Positions 53,854-64,000 of a stretch of 64,000 bases of DNA are shown piece after piece. A program made the position numbers and the translations under genes. The DNA comes from Peptoniphilus duerdenii ATCC BAA-1640 (GTDB lineage: Bacteria; Bacillota; Clostridia; Tissierellales; Peptoniphilaceae), in the NCBI RefSeq assembly GCF_000146345.1, contig NZ_GL397071.1, positions 2,018,695-2,082,694 of the forward strand. Direction: 5' to 3'. The notes beneath the pieces are model-generated. The model was given only the letters and a program-made list of their open reading frames with translations. It was not told where the DNA came from and made no database searches. Numbering within the stretch: position 1 is the first letter of the stretch; the number at the start of each line of letters is the position of its first letter.

Positions 53854-54072
53854 CTATTTATTCTCGTTTAATCCTTTTATAATAAGTCCTACTTCTTCTT
53901 CAGTTAAGGTTATACCCTTTCCCATTGCTTTGTGATCTGGAGACCACTCTCTTATGTCGTACTTGGCAGGTCTGTCGTTCCAGCTCACAAGATTAAATTC
54001 TTTGGTCCAGCCTTTTGCATTTTCAGAAAGGACTGCTATATTTTTTATTATTTCAAATTTAAAATCTGCCAT
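53854..54072 (-). CDS. YdbC-type PC4-like nucleic acid-binding protein
   Basis: A 72-residue protein of the YdbC/PC4-like fold, which binds single-stranded DNA. It has FKFEIIKNIAVLSENAKGWT and LVSWNDRPAKYDIREWSPDH with the basic patch HKAMGKG. Its role in the cell is not known. It sits between proS and tig, 9 bases from proS, so it is cotranscribed with them. Confidence 0.88.
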   Translation of the reverse strand: MADFKFEIIKNIAVLSENAKGWTKEFNLVSWNDRPAKYDIREWSPDHKAMGKGITLTEEEVGLIIKGLNENK

Positions 54073-54081
54073 TTTATTCTC

Positions 54082-55830
54082 CTAAAATGATTTTAATAGA
54101 TCTTCTAAAGCTTCTTCAATTCCACTTTCTTCTATCATTTCACTTACAACTCTATCTATAGCTTCCTTCGAAGTCATTTCAATATTTTCTCTATTGTCTC
54201 TTCGTGAAAATTCCACTATTGAGTCTTGCGCCTTCTTGCCAACTGTAATTCTAAGTGGGATTCCTATTAAATCTCTATCGTTGAATTTAACTCCAGCTCC
54301 CACATTTCTATCGTCAAGAAGAACTTCATAACCCATATTCACAAGAGCTGCGTGAAGCTTTTCTCCAAGTTCAAGCTGTTCTTCTTTCTTAGGATTCATA
54401 ACAGTTATTATTATTTGGTATGGAGCGATTGCCATAGGCCAAACAATTCCATGATCGTCATGGTACTGTTCAACTACAGCACTTACAGATCTGGTAACTC
54501 CAATTCCATAAGATCCCATGACAAAATACTGACTCTTTCCATTTTCATCTAAGAATGTAGCATCTAAAGCTTCTGAGTACTTGGTTCCAAGTTGGAAAAT
54601 ATTTCCTACTTCTATACCACGGCGAGTCTTGTAAACCTCGTCAGTACCAGGAATCTTGTCTCCTTCCACTGCCATAAGTAGATCTTCTACTACTTCACCA
54701 GTGAAATCTCTTTCGTAACAAACATTCTTTATATGGTAGTCCTTTTTATTAGCTCCCACAACAAGGTTATTTATCTTTGTAATTGATTTATCTAATATAA
54801 CTCTTACTTCTTCATTTAGACCAATAGGTCCTGTGTAACCTGGATGAGAATCTATCTTTATAATATCCTCATCTGACATAAATTCAATTTCATGCTCTGG
54901 TACTCCAAGGTATGAAATTAACTTTGCCATATTTAGTTCTCTATCCCCAGGAATAAATACTATTACTGGTTTGCCTTCTATGGTTAAGTCAATAGCCTTT
55001 GCACATCTCTTTTCTTCTACATTTAAAAGTTCTGACAAATCTGCAATGGTCTTAGCTCCGATAGTTTCAACTTCTTCCTTTTCCAAAGGTTCGCTCGTGT
55101 CTACAAAGTCATAGTGAACAGGAGCCTTTTCTTCTGTATAAGCCTTATCGCTGTTTTCAGAGTAGAAAATTATTCCTTCACCTGTTTCAGAAAGAGCAAT
55201 AAATTCATGGGACATATGTCCTCCCATGGCACCATTGTCACCTTCTACAATTTTGTAATCAAGGGAAAGTCTATCGAATACATTTTGATATGCTTTGTAG
55301 TACATATCGTAAGATTTTTGTAGGCCTTCTTCATCCTTATCGAATGAATAAGCGTCCTTCATCAAGAATTCCCTCGCACGATTTATACCAAATCTTGGTC
55401 TCTTTTCGTCACGATATTTTGTCTGTATTTGATAAATATTAAGCGGTAGTTGTTTATATGAACTTACTTCATCCTTAACAAGTGTGGTGAAGTATTCTTC
55501 AGCAGTAGGTCCAAGACAGAAGTCTCTTCCATTTCTATCTACTAATTTAAACATTTCCGGCCCGAACTTATCCCATCTGCCTGATTCTTCCCATATTTCT
55601 GCAGGTTGAATAGCACTCATAAGTATCTCTTGGGAACCGGCTCTATCCATTTCTTCTCTAACAATCTGTTCAATTTTTCTTACAACTCTATAACCAAGTG
55701 GCAGGTATGAGTAAATGCCTGTAGTGGATCTTCTAATCATCGCTGCTCTTAAAAGAAGCTTATGTGATTCCACTTCAGCATCTGTTGGTACCTCTCTCAA
55801 AGTAGGCATGTAAAGCTTTGTTAGTCTCAT
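54082..55830 (-). CDS. proS: Prolyl-tRNA synthetase
   Basis: Class II aminoacyl-tRNA synthetase charging tRNA-Pro. The 582-residue protein is of the bacterial type with the editing (INS) insertion. Motif 1 lies near MDRAGSQEILMSAIQPAE, motif 2 in TKYRDEKRPRFGINRAREF and motif 3 in GSYGIGVTRSVSAV; the anticodon-binding domain is at the C-terminus. It is the first gene of the operon that runs to engB. Confidence 0.97.
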   Translation of the reverse strand: MRLTKLYMPTLREVPTDAEVESHKLLLRAAMIRRSTTGIYSYLPLGYRVVRKIEQIVREEMDRAGSQEILMSAIQPAEIWEESGRWDKFGPEMFKLVDRNGRDFCLGPTAEEYFTTLVKDEVSSYKQLPLNIYQIQTKYRDEKRPRFGINRAREFLMKDAYSFDKDEEGLQKSYDMYYKAYQNVFDRLSLDYKIVEGDNGAMGGHMSHEFIALSETGEGIIFYSENSDKAYTEEKAPVHYDFVDTSEPLEKEEVETIGAKTIADLSELLNVEEKRCAKAIDLTIEGKPVIVFIPGDRELNMAKLISYLGVPEHEIEFMSDEDIIKIDSHPGYTGPIGLNEEVRVILDKSITKINNLVVGANKKDYHIKNVCYERDFTGEVVEDLLMAVEGDKIPGTDEVYKTRRGIEVGNIFQLGTKYSEALDATFLDENGKSQYFVMGSYGIGVTRSVSAVVEQYHDDHGIVWPMAIAPYQIIITVMNPKKEEQLELGEKLHAALVNMGYEVLLDDRNVGAGVKFNDRDLIGIPLRITVGKKAQDSIVEFSRRDNRENIEMTSKEAIDRVVSEMIEESGIEEALEDLLKSF

Positions 55831-55860
55831 AATTCCTCCATCTCTTTATAATCATCTATG

Positions 55861-55889
55861 ATTATATTATTATAGCCTAAAACTTGCAA
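55861..55889 (-). promoter_or_regulatory. Promoter of the proS-engB operon
   Basis: On the minus strand TTGCAA (55889-55884), a 17-base spacer and TATAAT (55866-55861). A second TATAAT-like box lies 9 bases upstream. The GGAGG site and proS start follow. Confidence 0.7.
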
Positions 55890-55892
55890 GTA

Positions 55893-56549
55893 TTATCTCA
55901 AAGACTTAAGATATAGTTTTGTTTTTTCATCTATTTTTCTAGAGTCTACACATTTCGATATAGTTTTTAAATGGGTAAATCTATCAAGCTTTTTATCTTC
56001 TAAATATTTTATAGCGTCGCCATATCTTTTTACCATTGCCTCTTGAAAAAACCAAGCCCTAATCATGTTGACATAGTACTCTTCCGATTTGATGTTCGCT
56101 ACCATATCTAAGACTTCACTATTATAGAAGTCACCTAGAAATAATTTCATAAGAATAAAAATTCCATACCTCTTAAAATATGTAGCTTCCTTAGAAATTA
56201 AATTTTTTACAAATTCAAGTAAACCTTCTCTATCCTTTGTACTTTTAAAAGATTTCGGTATTCCTACATCAGAGACCTGCCAATTATCCACATATGGTAG
56301 AAAGTTTAAAAGCATTTCTTTTGCCTTATCAAAATCTTTTTCTTCAGTGATAATTATCATGTGCATAATATTTTCTTCATGCCATCTATGAGGAAGAGAA
56401 TTTAAAAATTCCTCCCTCCCATCCTCATTCATTTCTTTTATAATATTTCTAAGAACCGGAATCCTTATTCCCAAAACATTTTCCACTCCTGGTATAAGTT
56501 TTGAGTTAAACTCTCTGTAACTTGGATCGATATATTTTTCTAAGTTCAT
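55893..56549 (-). CDS. AlkD-like DNA alkylation repair protein
   Basis: A 218-residue, all-helical protein of the AlkD HEAT-repeat family, which removes bulky or cationic alkylated bases. It has the conserved GVRIP-like VLGIRIPVLR, NWQVSDVG with the catalytic-region tryptophan and aspartate, KRYGIFILMK, and EEYYVNMIRAWFFQEAMVKR, which are the family blocks. It appears to be a single gene between the proS promoter and the V-ATPase terminator. Confidence 0.88.
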   Translation of the reverse strand: MNLEKYIDPSYREFNSKLIPGVENVLGIRIPVLRNIIKEMNEDGREEFLNSLPHRWHEENIMHMIIITEEKDFDKAKEMLLNFLPYVDNWQVSDVGIPKSFKSTKDREGLLEFVKNLISKEATYFKRYGIFILMKLFLGDFYNSEVLDMVANIKSEEYYVNMIRAWFFQEAMVKRYGDAIKYLEDKKLDRFTHLKTISKCVDSRKIDEKTKLYLKSLR

Positions 56550-56560
56550 TTTGTATCCTC

Positions 56561-56594
56561 AAAAAAATAAAAGAGGCAGGTACTACCTACCTCT
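56561..56594 (-). terminator. Terminator of the V-ATPase operon
   Basis: AGAGGTAGGTA and TACCTGCCTCT form an 11-bp stem (one G-T) on the minus strand, followed by UUUUAUUUUUUU. Just upstream, ATGCC/GGCAT around AAAG forms a second small hairpin (56606-56621). Confidence 0.92.
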
Positions 56595-56658
56595 AAACAC
56601 TCCTATGCCCTTTGGCATTTTGTTTTTCTTCTATTATATTGAGATTTTTATAGATAAA

Positions 56659-57351
56659 TTACATCTTAACTTCTAATTCATCTACTTCAAATTCTATCTT
56701 AGGCGGTTTATTTTCTTCTTTTGAAATAATATCTTTAACTTTCATAAGTCTTGTTATATTTGCTCTTTCGTTTTCATCCAGTTTCTGTCTTATAAACTTA
56801 ATCGTTTCTTCTAAATCTGGGATGGTTCTATATTCAAGAGCGTTTACTCTTCTTCTCGTCTTTTCGATTTCGTCCGCCATTAGTTGGGCAGATTTTTCTA
56901 CTTGGGCAAGTTCTAAAAGTTTTGACATTACTCTATTTAACTTTTCTACAGCCATGTCTAAGTCGGCAGTAGTTTCAGTAAATCCGTATGGATAAATGGA
57001 TCCGCCTTCTGTGAGTTTTTTAGTTTCAAACTCCATTATAGGGATTTCTACACTCATAACATTCTTCTTTGTAATATCTACAAAGGTTTCTTGAGTTGGC
57101 ATAGACACAGCTTCTTTTAGCATCTCTGGACTCATTAGAGCTGAAGCTAGTAGAAAATCTTTAAATGATTTAGAAAGTTCTTCTTCTACTTCTTCCCTAA
57201 GGGTTTTATTGTGTCTTACCGTCTCTATAAATCTTCTCATGAGCTCATCTTGTTTATCTTTTAAAAGTTTGTGTCCACGAGTAGATGTTGCAAGTCTAGT
57301 CTTAAGTGCAGATAGGTTCATCCTCGTAGGAGTTACTTTAAGAAGTGCCAT
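56659..57351 (-). CDS. atpD: V-type ATPase subunit D
   Basis: Subunit D forms the central stalk of the V/A-type ATPase with F. The 230-residue protein starts [18 protein letters not shown] and has the long coiled-coil ends and [19 protein letters not shown], the family signature. It is the last gene of the operon, 4 bases after atpB. Confidence 0.96.
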   Translation of the reverse strand: MALLKVTPTRMNLSALKTRLATSTRGHKLLKDKQDELMRRFIETVRHNKTLREEVEEELSKSFKDFLLASALMSPEMLKEAVSMPTQETFVDITKKNVMSVEIPIMEFETKKLTEGGSIYPYGFTETTADLDMAVEKLNRVMSKLLELAQVEKSAQLMADEIEKTRRRVNALEYRTIPDLEETIKFIRQKLDENERANITRLMKVKDIISKEENKPPKIEFEVDELEVKM

Positions 57352-57355
57352 CTAA

Positions 57356-58732
57356 TCACCTATTTCCATCTAGATATTTATCAAGAAGCGCGTCCTTAAT
57401 TCTCTTAAGTTCTGTTCTTGGGATGATCTTTAGAAGATCCCAACCAAGATCTAGAGTTTCTTCTATGGTTCTATTTGTGTAGTATCCTTGGTTTACATAT
57501 CTTGCTTCGAATTCATCTGAGAATTTTGCAAATGCTCTATCTGCTGTTGAAAGTGCTGTTTCACCTAGGATTACTGAAAGTTCCTTTGCATCTTTACCTG
57601 AAGTATATGCTGCGTAGATTTGGTTCATGGTGTCAGCGTGGTCTTCTCTAGTCTTACCTTCCCCAATTCCCTTATCTTTTAGTCTTGATAGTGAAGGAAT
57701 TGCGTTTATAGGTGGTTCAATTCCTTGTTTATAAAGATCTCTTGAAAGGATTATTTGTCCTTCTGTTATATATCCTGTTAGGTCTGGGATTGGGTGAGTG
57801 ATATCATCTTCTGGCATGGTTAGTATAGGAATTTGTGTTATTGATCCGTCACGTCCCTTTATTCTTCCTGCTCTTTCATAGATAGTTGAAAGGTCAGTGT
57901 ATAGATATCCTGGATAACCACGTCTACCTGGTACCTCTTTTCTAGCTGCAGATACTTCACGAAGTGCTTCTGCGTAGTTTGTCATGTCTGTCATGATAAC
58001 TAGTACGTGCATTCCCATTTCAAATGCTAGATATTCTGCACAGGTTAGAGCCATCTTAGGTGTTGCAAGTCTTTCGATTGCAGGGTCGTCAGCAAGGTTC
58101 ATAAATAGAACTGCTCTGTCAATTGCTCCTGTTTCTGTGAAGTCATCTATGAAGTATTGTGCTTCTTCAAATGTGATTCCCATTGCAGCAAATACTACCG
58201 CGAACTTATCGTTGGTTCCAAGTACTCTTGCTTGTCTTGCAATCTGTGCCGCAACATTGTTGTGAGGAAGTCCTGCTCCTGAGAATATAGGAAGCTTTTG
58301 TCCTCTTACCAATGTGTTAAGTCCATCTATGGTTGAAATACCTGTTTGAATAAATTCTGAAGGGTAGTCACGGCTCGCTGGGTTTATTGCTGATCCGTTT
58401 ATGTCGAGCTTCATCTTTGGAATGATCTTTGGTCCGTTGTCAATTGGTTGACCAAGTCCGTCAAAGATTCTACCGATCATGTCAGGAGATACTCCTAGTT
58501 CAAGAGGTCTTCCTAAGAATCTAACCTTTGTTTCTGGTAGGTTTATACCTTGGGAACCTTCGAAGATTTGAACCATTGCCTTGTCGCCATTTACTTCGAT
58601 TACACGGCCTCTTCTTCTTTCGCCGGTTTGAAGTTCTATGTCTACAAGTTCTTCATAGGTTACCCCTTCTACTCCTTCTACGGTCATAAGAGGTCCTACT
58701 ACTGCTGTGACTGATTTATATTCTTTAAGCAT
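57356..58732 (-). CDS. atpB: V-type ATPase subunit B
   Basis: The regulatory B subunit of the peripheral V1 head. The 458-residue protein has [39 protein letters not shown] in place of a true P-loop, and [19 protein letters not shown]. It overlaps atpA by 8 bases. Confidence 0.97.
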   Translation of the reverse strand: MLKEYKSVTAVVGPLMTVEGVEGVTYEELVDIELQTGERRRGRVIEVNGDKAMVQIFEGSQGINLPETKVRFLGRPLELGVSPDMIGRIFDGLGQPIDNGPKIIPKMKLDINGSAINPASRDYPSEFIQTGISTIDGLNTLVRGQKLPIFSGAGLPHNNVAAQIARQARVLGTNDKFAVVFAAMGITFEEAQYFIDDFTETGAIDRAVLFMNLADDPAIERLATPKMALTCAEYLAFEMGMHVLVIMTDMTNYAEALREVSAARKEVPGRRGYPGYLYTDLSTIYERAGRIKGRDGSITQIPILTMPEDDITHPIPDLTGYITEGQIILSRDLYKQGIEPPINAIPSLSRLKDKGIGEGKTREDHADTMNQIYAAYTSGKDAKELSVILGETALSTADRAFAKFSDEFEARYVNQGYYTNRTIEETLDLGWDLLKIIPRTELKRIKDALLDKYLDGNR

Positions 58733-60494
58733 TTATAGATCCTCCTTTTCTAAGTCCTTCAAGTTCATCTTTTATTTCATCAAATATTACATCAAATTCT
58801 GCTAAATTTGTTTCTTCTATATTCTTAGATCTTGCAATTCTTTCTCTAACTGGTAGATTTTCTATTTCAGATAGATATGCTCCATGTTTTAGAGCGTCCT
58901 TTGCACTGTGATAAAATCCTAGAATTAATTTCATCATAAGATCTTGTTTCTTTAGAGAGCAATAGGTATCTACATCGTGGAAAGCATTTTGTTGAAGGAA
59001 GTCTTCTCTAAGAGACTTGGTAACTTCAAGTTTAAGTTGATCTTCTTCAGATAGTGAGTCACGACCAACTAGTCTTACAATTTCTTGTAATGCACTTTCT
59101 TCTTGTAGTAGACTCATTGCTTCTTGTCTATTCTTTGAAAATTCTGAGCTTACTTCATGGTCAATAAACTTATCAATCTTATCTTGATATAGTGAATATG
59201 AATCTAGCCAGTTAATAGCTGGGAAGTGTCTCTTGTATGATAGGTCATAGTCAAGTTTCCAGAATACTTTTACGATTCTAAGTGTTGCTTGAGAAACTGG
59301 TTCTGAAATATCTCCTCCTGGAGGGCTTACCGCACCTATTGCTGTAAGTGCTCCTTCCCTTCCATCGTGTCCATTACATATTACTCTTCCTGCTCTTTCG
59401 TAGAAATCTGCAACTCTGGATGCTAGATATGCTGGGTAACCTTCGTCACCAGGCATTTCTTCCAGACGACCACTCATTTCACGAAGGGCTTCTGCCCATC
59501 TTGATGTAGAGTCAGCCATCATAGCTACAGAATATCCCATGTCTCTATAGTATTCAGAAATTGTTATTCCTGTGTATATAGATGCTTCTCTCGCTGCTAC
59601 CGGCATGTTTGAAGTGTTTGCGATAAGAACGGTTCTCTTCATGATAGATTCGCCTGTTTTAGCATCAATTAGCTCTGGGAATTCCATCATTACGTCGGTC
59701 ATTTCGTTTCCACGTTCGCCGCAGCCTACGTATACAACTATTTCAGCGTCTGCCCATTTAGCAAGCTGATGTTGAACTACTGTCTTACCAGATCCGAATG
59801 GTCCTGGAATCGCTGCTGTTCCGCCCTTGGTAACTGGGAAGAATGTATCTATAACTCTTTGTCCAGTTACTAGAGGAGTCTTAGGGTCAACCTTTTTCTT
59901 GTAAGGTCTTCCTCGTCTAACTGGCCATTTTTGAATCATGGTTAAATCTTTTTTACCATCTTTTGTTTCAATTGTGGCGATTACAGAATCAACTGTAAAA
60001 CTTCCACTCTTAATATCTACAAGCTTACCTTCGATTCCATTTGGAACCATGATAAGGTGTTTTACTACTACTGTTTCTTGAACGGTACCAAGTACGTCTC
60101 CGCTTTCAAGTTCGTCCCCAACTTTGGCAACTGGTACGAAATCCCATTTCTTTTCTCTATTTAGAGAATGTACTTCTGAACCTCTAAGTAGGAAGTCTCC
60201 CGCTTTGTCTTTAAGTGCAACAAGAGGTCTTTGGATACCATCAAACATGGTTTCTAAAAGGCCTGGTCCAAGTTCCACAGAAAGAGGAGAGCCTGTTGTT
60301 ACTACTTCATCTCCTACACCGATACCAGTCGTTTCTTCGTATACCTGGATGGAAGCATCCCCGCCTCTCATCTCGATTATTTCTCCAATTATTTTATTTT
60401 TTGAAACTTCAACAACGTCGTAAACATTGGCATTTTCCATGCCAGATGCTACAACAAGAGGTCCGGATACTTTAATTACACGTCCTGATTTCAA
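58725..60494 (-). CDS. atpA: V-type ATPase catalytic subunit A
   Basis: The catalytic ATP-binding subunit. The 589-residue protein has the N-terminal beta barrel, the non-homologous region near 120-190, the P-loop [13 protein letters not shown], the catalytic glutamate region [16 protein letters not shown], and [19 protein letters not shown]. The ATG follows AGGAGG. Confidence 0.98.
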   Translation of the reverse strand: MKSGRVIKVSGPLVVASGMENANVYDVVEVSKNKIIGEIIEMRGGDASIQVYEETTGIGVGDEVVTTGSPLSVELGPGLLETMFDGIQRPLVALKDKAGDFLLRGSEVHSLNREKKWDFVPVAKVGDELESGDVLGTVQETVVVKHLIMVPNGIEGKLVDIKSGSFTVDSVIATIETKDGKKDLTMIQKWPVRRGRPYKKKVDPKTPLVTGQRVIDTFFPVTKGGTAAIPGPFGSGKTVVQHQLAKWADAEIVVYVGCGERGNEMTDVMMEFPELIDAKTGESIMKRTVLIANTSNMPVAAREASIYTGITISEYYRDMGYSVAMMADSTSRWAEALREMSGRLEEMPGDEGYPAYLASRVADFYERAGRVICNGHDGREGALTAIGAVSPPGGDISEPVSQATLRIVKVFWKLDYDLSYKRHFPAINWLDSYSLYQDKIDKFIDHEVSSEFSKNRQEAMSLLQEESALQEIVRLVGRDSLSEEDQLKLEVTKSLREDFLQQNAFHDVDTYCSLKKQDLMMKLILGFYHSAKDALKHGAYLSEIENLPVRERIARSKNIEETNLAEFDVIFDEIKDELEGLRKGGSINA

Positions 60495-60509
60495 TAAAGT
60501 TCCTCCTTC

Positions 60510-60827
60510 TTACAATATATTAGAACCTACTGCCTTTTCAACATTTTCACTTATTTTGTTCATACCAATATTTAATGTTCCCTTATTGGATGGAATAAGT
60601 ATAACAGCAGGAATAATTTTGTTATTATATCTTTCTATCGTTTCTTCTATCTTATCTGCTAGCTCTTCAGTTACGAAGATTACGCCGTAACCATCATTTG
60701 CCAGAGAGTCTATTGCTTCTCTTGCATCTTCTTTTTCATAGGCAACCCTAACGTCTATTCCTAGGGCTTTGAAAGCTAGTACAGAATCCTTATCTCCTAC
60801 AACTGCAATCTTATACATAGGTTTCAC
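60510..60827 (-). CDS. atpF: V-type ATPase subunit F
   Basis: A small (105-residue) Rossmann-like stalk subunit. It starts [20 protein letters not shown] and has [19 protein letters not shown], matching subunit F (NtpG). It overlaps atpC by 17 bases. Confidence 0.93.
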   Translation of the reverse strand: MKPMYKIAVVGDKDSVLAFKALGIDVRVAYEKEDAREAIDSLANDGYGVIFVTEELADKIEETIERYNNKIIPAVILIPSNKGTLNIGMNKISENVEKAVGSNIL

Positions 60828-61812
60828 GCAACCTTTCTCTTATAAATTCTGAAGAAAGACCGTTTAACTTAGATATTAGAATAATTCTTAGATTTCTAGT
60901 CTGTATTTCGTTGGAAAGAGCGTAGGCAAATACTACCTCCGGTCCAAAGATTATCTGTTTGACATCTTTTATAAGTTCTACAAAGTAGTCGTCCATCAAT
61001 TTTTCAAATATTGATAGAGATCCTGACTTCCTGTAATCTTCGATGCCAAGTTTTAGATATTTATAGACCCTTGAGCTCTTTAAAAAAGATGAGTTCTCAT
61101 CGAATTCTTTTCCAAGATTTAGTACCAAATCTTTTGTATCTATGTTTCCACCATCTATTAGAACATGGTTTAGAAATTCTCCAGCTCTTTTTTGGTTTCT
61201 GCATCTTATAAAAGTTTTGATATTTGTAAAGTCTATTAAATCTTCTACATATCTTATAAATAGCTCAACTTCTGATTCTTTTGCGAGCTCTTTAAGATGT
61301 TTGTAGTACATATTATCTAAGTAAATATCGATTTCTTGTGGGTCCTTGGTCTTGTTATAGATATCTATTGCTGACCTTACCTCTTCGTAGATATTTTCAT
61401 CGGATTTAAGTCTCTTTTCATCCTTTATATCTTCTTTTAGTCCATCGATATTTAAGTTTCTAACTTTTAAATACATATCGCTATAGTCTTCTTCTTGTAC
61501 GTATTCTTTCACCACTACTTTTAGATTGTGGTAGAGATACTTAAGAGTTACAAGATCTATAGGTATGCTGTCTGGACTTATCGTATATAGCTCCTTTAAG
61601 AAATCTTCGTTTCTTTCGGATAGAGCTACTTCATAGTCCTCCGGTCTCTTAAGACTGTTGATGTAGGTTTGATAATCAGAATCTAGAAGAAATCTAAGTG
61701 TTTCTTCAAGACTTGCTGCATCTATAATTCTATTTAAGTAGCTTTTGTTTAGTAGCTTCTTTTCTCTTACTCTTATAGTTGCAGAAGCTTGGATAAATGA
61801 TTCTCTTTTCAT
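60811..61812 (-). CDS. atpC: V-type ATPase subunit C (AC39/d family)
   Basis: This 333-residue helical protein links the central stalk to the membrane ring. It has [20 protein letters not shown] near the N-terminus and [20 protein letters not shown] near the C-terminus, both typical of NtpC. It lies between subunits E and F, as in the Enterococcus ntp operon. Confidence 0.92.
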   Translation of the reverse strand: MKRESFIQASATIRVREKKLLNKSYLNRIIDAASLEETLRFLLDSDYQTYINSLKRPEDYEVALSERNEDFLKELYTISPDSIPIDLVTLKYLYHNLKVVVKEYVQEEDYSDMYLKVRNLNIDGLKEDIKDEKRLKSDENIYEEVRSAIDIYNKTKDPQEIDIYLDNMYYKHLKELAKESEVELFIRYVEDLIDFTNIKTFIRCRNQKRAGEFLNHVLIDGGNIDTKDLVLNLGKEFDENSSFLKSSRVYKYLKLGIEDYRKSGSLSIFEKLMDDYFVELIKDVKQIIFGPEVVFAYALSNEIQTRNLRIILISKLNGLSSEFIRERLRETYV

Positions 61813-61818
61813 AATAAC

Positions 61819-62373
61819 CTAACTTTCAAATAATTTATTCATAATCTCTATAGTAAGATCATCTCTTTTAGATTCAACTACTCCGTCAAAATCATTGTTA
61901 TAGTACATATTTTCTGCACGTACTGCAAAACCAGAGCTTATAGCTTCATCATCAGATAGTCTTATATTTAGATTTTCTTTCTTTACAAGTTCTCTTTTAT
62001 CTTCTGGAACTATTAGTTCTAAATTATCTCCTTCAAATGAAGAAAGTGATTTTTTAAGAAAATTAATATAGGTCTTGTCATCTAAATTGTTTAGCTTGTA
62101 CTTAACCATGTCTATTACACGATTAACTACTTCTTGTTTTGCAGAAATAAGGTCATCCCTTACTTCAAGATTTTGTTTTGAGAGTTTTCTGTCAATTAGA
62201 GTTTTCGCTTCTTTCTCTGAGTTTTCGATTATAAGAGCCTTCTTCTTTTCTCCTTGAAGGATCTTATCTTCTACTATTTTTTCTGCAGAGTCTTTAGCGT
62301 CATTTATTATTTCTTCAGCTTTTAATTTTGCATCTTCGATAATCTTACTAGTTATATTATCTAAATTTGACAA
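61819..62373 (-). CDS. atpE: V-type ATPase subunit E
   Basis: The peripheral stalk subunit. The 184-residue protein has a long N-terminal coiled coil (about 5-80, with SNLDNITSKIIEDAKLKAEE) and a globular C-terminal part with GFAVRAENMYYNNDFDGVVE. It is less conserved, and the call leans on gene order. Confidence 0.9.
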   Translation of the reverse strand: MSNLDNITSKIIEDAKLKAEEIINDAKDSAEKIVEDKILQGEKKKALIIENSEKEAKTLIDRKLSKQNLEVRDDLISAKQEVVNRVIDMVKYKLNNLDDKTYINFLKKSLSSFEGDNLELIVPEDKRELVKKENLNIRLSDDEAISSGFAVRAENMYYNNDFDGVVESKRDDLTIEIMNKLFES

Positions 62374-62388
62374 AATCTCACTCCTTTA

Positions 62389-62856
62389 TTAGATACGAGT
62401 CATCATAAGGAATGAAACAGCAAATGCGATAATAGCATACATCTCAACCATTACTGCGTAGATGATACCTTTTGCTTGTTGTTCTTCGTTTTTAGCAAGG
62501 ATATTGATACCTGCTACTGCTACTCTTGCTTGGCAAATAGCTGAATGATATCCAACTAATGCTACTGGAAGTGATGCAGCGATTAAAAGAAGACCACTTG
62601 AAAAACTCATATCTGGAGTAAGTCTCATCATCATAAATAGACCGATTACGAATCCATATAGACCTTGAGTACCTGGAAGAAGTTGAAGTACAAGTGACTT
62701 ACCAAACTTTTCTGGTTCTTCGATTACTACTCCTGCAGCAGCTTCCCCTGCCATTCCTACACCTTTAGCTGATCCGATACCACTTACAAATACTGCTATA
62801 GCTACCGCTATACCGCCTAGGATCATTCCACCATTAGTTATAAAAAATTCTGACAT
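62389..62856 (-). CDS. atpK: V-type ATPase membrane rotor subunit K, with Na+-binding signature
   Basis: The proteolipid rotor subunit, 155 residues with four membrane helices, a duplicated c-type hairpin. The ion-binding residues match those of the Na+-transporting Enterococcus NtpK, one position earlier: L60, T63 and Q64 in LLPGTQGLYGF, Q109 in AICQARVAV and E138 in VMVEMYAI. I start at the ATG at 62856 (MSEFFITNGGMILGG); a frame to 62895 adds 13 residues lying within atpI. This supports Na+ as coupling ion. Confidence 0.95.
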   Translation of the reverse strand: MSEFFITNGGMILGGIAVAIAVFVSGIGSAKGVGMAGEAAAGVVIEEPEKFGKSLVLQLLPGTQGLYGFVIGLFMMMRLTPDMSFSSGLLLIAASLPVALVGYHSAICQARVAVAGINILAKNEEQQAKGIIYAVMVEMYAIIAFAVSFLMMTRI

Positions 62857-62857
62857 T

Positions 62858-64000
62858 TTATTCCTCCCTAATATTAAAGTATTCTGATTTTGCAATCATT
62901 TCTTTAAATGGCCTTCCGCCACCTTCGTAAAATTTATTAAACATCTCTACATATGTTAGTCTTGCTGTGTGTACATATGCAGATAGGTATGAAAGAAAAG
63001 CATTGAATAGTTGGAAGATTACAAATATTATGATTCCAGCTATTATTCCAATTATTCCTCCACTAAATAACATTCTTACAATCATATTTACCGCTATGGC
63101 TATAAACGCTCCCGCTAGAGCTAGTGCCATAAGTCTTAAATATGAAACGAAATCACCAATATAGGATGTGATTCCATATGCTGAGTAAAGTCCCCAGCCA
63201 AGTTTTGCTCCTACTGAATCTTCAGTTCTTCCACCGGTTAATACTATTCCTATAAGTCCTAGAATCAGTGACCATTTACCGATGTTTGTAACTGTAGGGC
63301 TTAGTTTTAGAGCCATTGCTATTATAAATACGATAGCTCCTATGACAGCCATGTACCAAAATCCTACATCATATATTGCATCTAGGAATTTCTTATCTCT
63401 AATATTCATATAAGCTTTAATTCCCAGTGCGAAGAATAGGTGTATTCCACCTAGCAGTAGTGACATGCCTATCATCAAGTAGTAGTCCTCACTCGGATTT
63501 ATAAGTGCCGGTAGTTTTACCGCATCTCCGAAGAATGATCCGAATATAAGTCCCCATATCATCGTACTTACTGATATATAGGAGATAAAACTTACCATTC
63601 TCTTGGTTGCTTCGTTAAGCTTCAAGAATTTTAGGGCAAGTCTGGTCATGATAAATACCAATAGACCGTATCCTGCATCCCCAATCATTATTCCACTGAA
63701 TATAAAGTAAAACGGTGCGAATAATGGAGTTGGGTCGATTTCTCCATACTGTGGCATAGAGTACATCTCTGTCATCATTTCGAAGTTTTGAACTACCTTG
63801 TTGTTCTTTAATTTTATAGGTACATTCTTATCTTCTACACTAGCTTCTTCGTAGGTCCAATAGTAATCTCCATTGGTTACATTCTTTAGAAGCTCTTCTA
63901 ATTCAGAAATACTTTCTGTAGGTACATAACCTTCAATTATATTTACTTTTTCTGTACTTACAAAATTGTTTTCTGCGATAAGCCTAATTCTTTTTTGTCT
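62858..64000 (-). CDS. atpI: V-type ATPase subunit I, N-terminus beyond window
   Basis: The membrane stator subunit (subunit a homologue). Reading from the right edge the frame starts RQKRIRLIAENNFVSTEKVN and stays open to 62858, so the 380 visible codons are the C-terminal half of a protein usually near 650 residues. It has a cytoplasmic end, then about seven membrane helices, including GDAGYGLLVF, SYIGDFVSYLRLMALALAGA with the essential arginine, and the final HTARLTYVEMFNKFYEGGGR. The gene precedes atpK by one base. Confidence 0.96.
   Translation of the reverse strand, partial: RQKRIRLIAENNFVSTEKVNIIEGYVPTESISELEELLKNVTNGDYYWTYEEASVEDKNVPIKLKNNKVVQNFEMMTEMYSMPQYGEIDPTPLFAPFYFIFSGIMIGDAGYGLLVFIMTRLALKFLKLNEATKRMVSFISYISVSTMIWGLIFGSFFGDAVKLPALINPSEDYYLMIGMSLLLGGIHLFFALGIKAYMNIRDKKFLDAIYDVGFWYMAVIGAIVFIIAMALKLSPTVTNIGKWSLILGLIGIVLTGGRTEDSVGAKLGWGLYSAYGITSYIGDFVSYLRLMALALAGAFIAIAVNMIVRMLFSGGIIGIIAGIIIFVIFQLFNAFLSYLSAYVHTARLTYVEMFNKFYEGGGRPFKEMIAKSEYFNIREE

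Overview
The window is 64 kb of compact, AT-rich bacterial chromosome with AGA-rich codon use, strong AGGAGG-type ribosome binding sites and short gaps. It reads as a low-GC Gram-positive anaerobe of the Tissierellia/Clostridia type (Peptoniphilaceae-like). The supporting genes are clustered tig-clpP-clpX-lon-engB, rplU-prp-rpmA-obgE, a PASTA kinase/phosphatase pair, a rotary V-type ATPase, a membrane pyrophosphatase and class III PhaE/PhaC. The genus cannot be fixed from this sequence. I see no rRNA, tRNA, insertion sequence, prophage or CRISPR array. The content is mostly core chromosome.

Layout, left to right. (1) 1-3620: an FMN-riboswitch-controlled riboflavin operon ribD-ribE-ribBA-ribH on the minus strand; ribE has no ATG, GTG or TTG start and appears to use ATT. 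(2) 3680-6364, plus strand: aspA, then rplJ-rplL behind a consensus promoter and an L10 leader. (3) 6393-8477: psuK-psuG pseudouridine catabolism. (4) 8571-13540: a salvage/stress operon, starting with a previously untracked 39-residue membrane peptide, then hpt, CPBP protease, sirtuin, methyltransferase, Hsp33, an ECF S component and tdk. (5) 13553-14549: a membrane-anchored amidase-domain protein. (6) 14694-28614: a long housekeeping array mog-yicC-gmk-rpoZ-(terminator)-priA-def-fmt-yugP-rsmB-rlmN-prpC-prkC-rsgA-rpe-thiN.

(7) 28812-29619: DUF177 (YceD-like) and rpmF. (8) 29636-34009: obgE-yhbY-nadD-yqeK-LCP-rsfS-ridA. (9) 34058-35123: rplU-prp-rpmA with an L21-type leader. (10) 35284-37643: secG-hppA. 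(11) 37686-40289: a DUF5711 propeller-like protein, DUF951 and a threonine dehydratase. (12) 40311-46800: an SLH-domain surface protein, pgeF, the phaE-phaC polyhydroxyalkanoate synthase pair, an M3 oligopeptidase and a SpoIIM-like membrane protein. (13) 46813-47529: an unrecognised acidic protein with an internal duplication. (14) 47654-55889: proS-ydbC-tig-clpP-clpX-lon-engB. (15) 55893-56549: an AlkD-like protein. (16) 56561-64000: V-ATPase operon I-K-E-C-F-A-B-D, with subunit I cut by the window edge.

Functionally the region suggests an amino-acid/peptide-fermenting anaerobe (oligopeptidase, aspartase, threonine dehydratase) that may run a sodium circuit: the V-ATPase K subunit has the full Na+-binding residue set, and the pyrophosphatase is of the K+-dependent type. 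Control is mainly by cis-acting RNA (FMN riboswitch, L10 and L21 leaders) and intrinsic terminators, several of which overlap the stop codon they follow. I did not find a clearly new multi-gene system. The best leads are the ATT start of ribE, the unannotated small membrane gene before hpt, the duplicated acidic orphan protein and the isolated phaEC pair.
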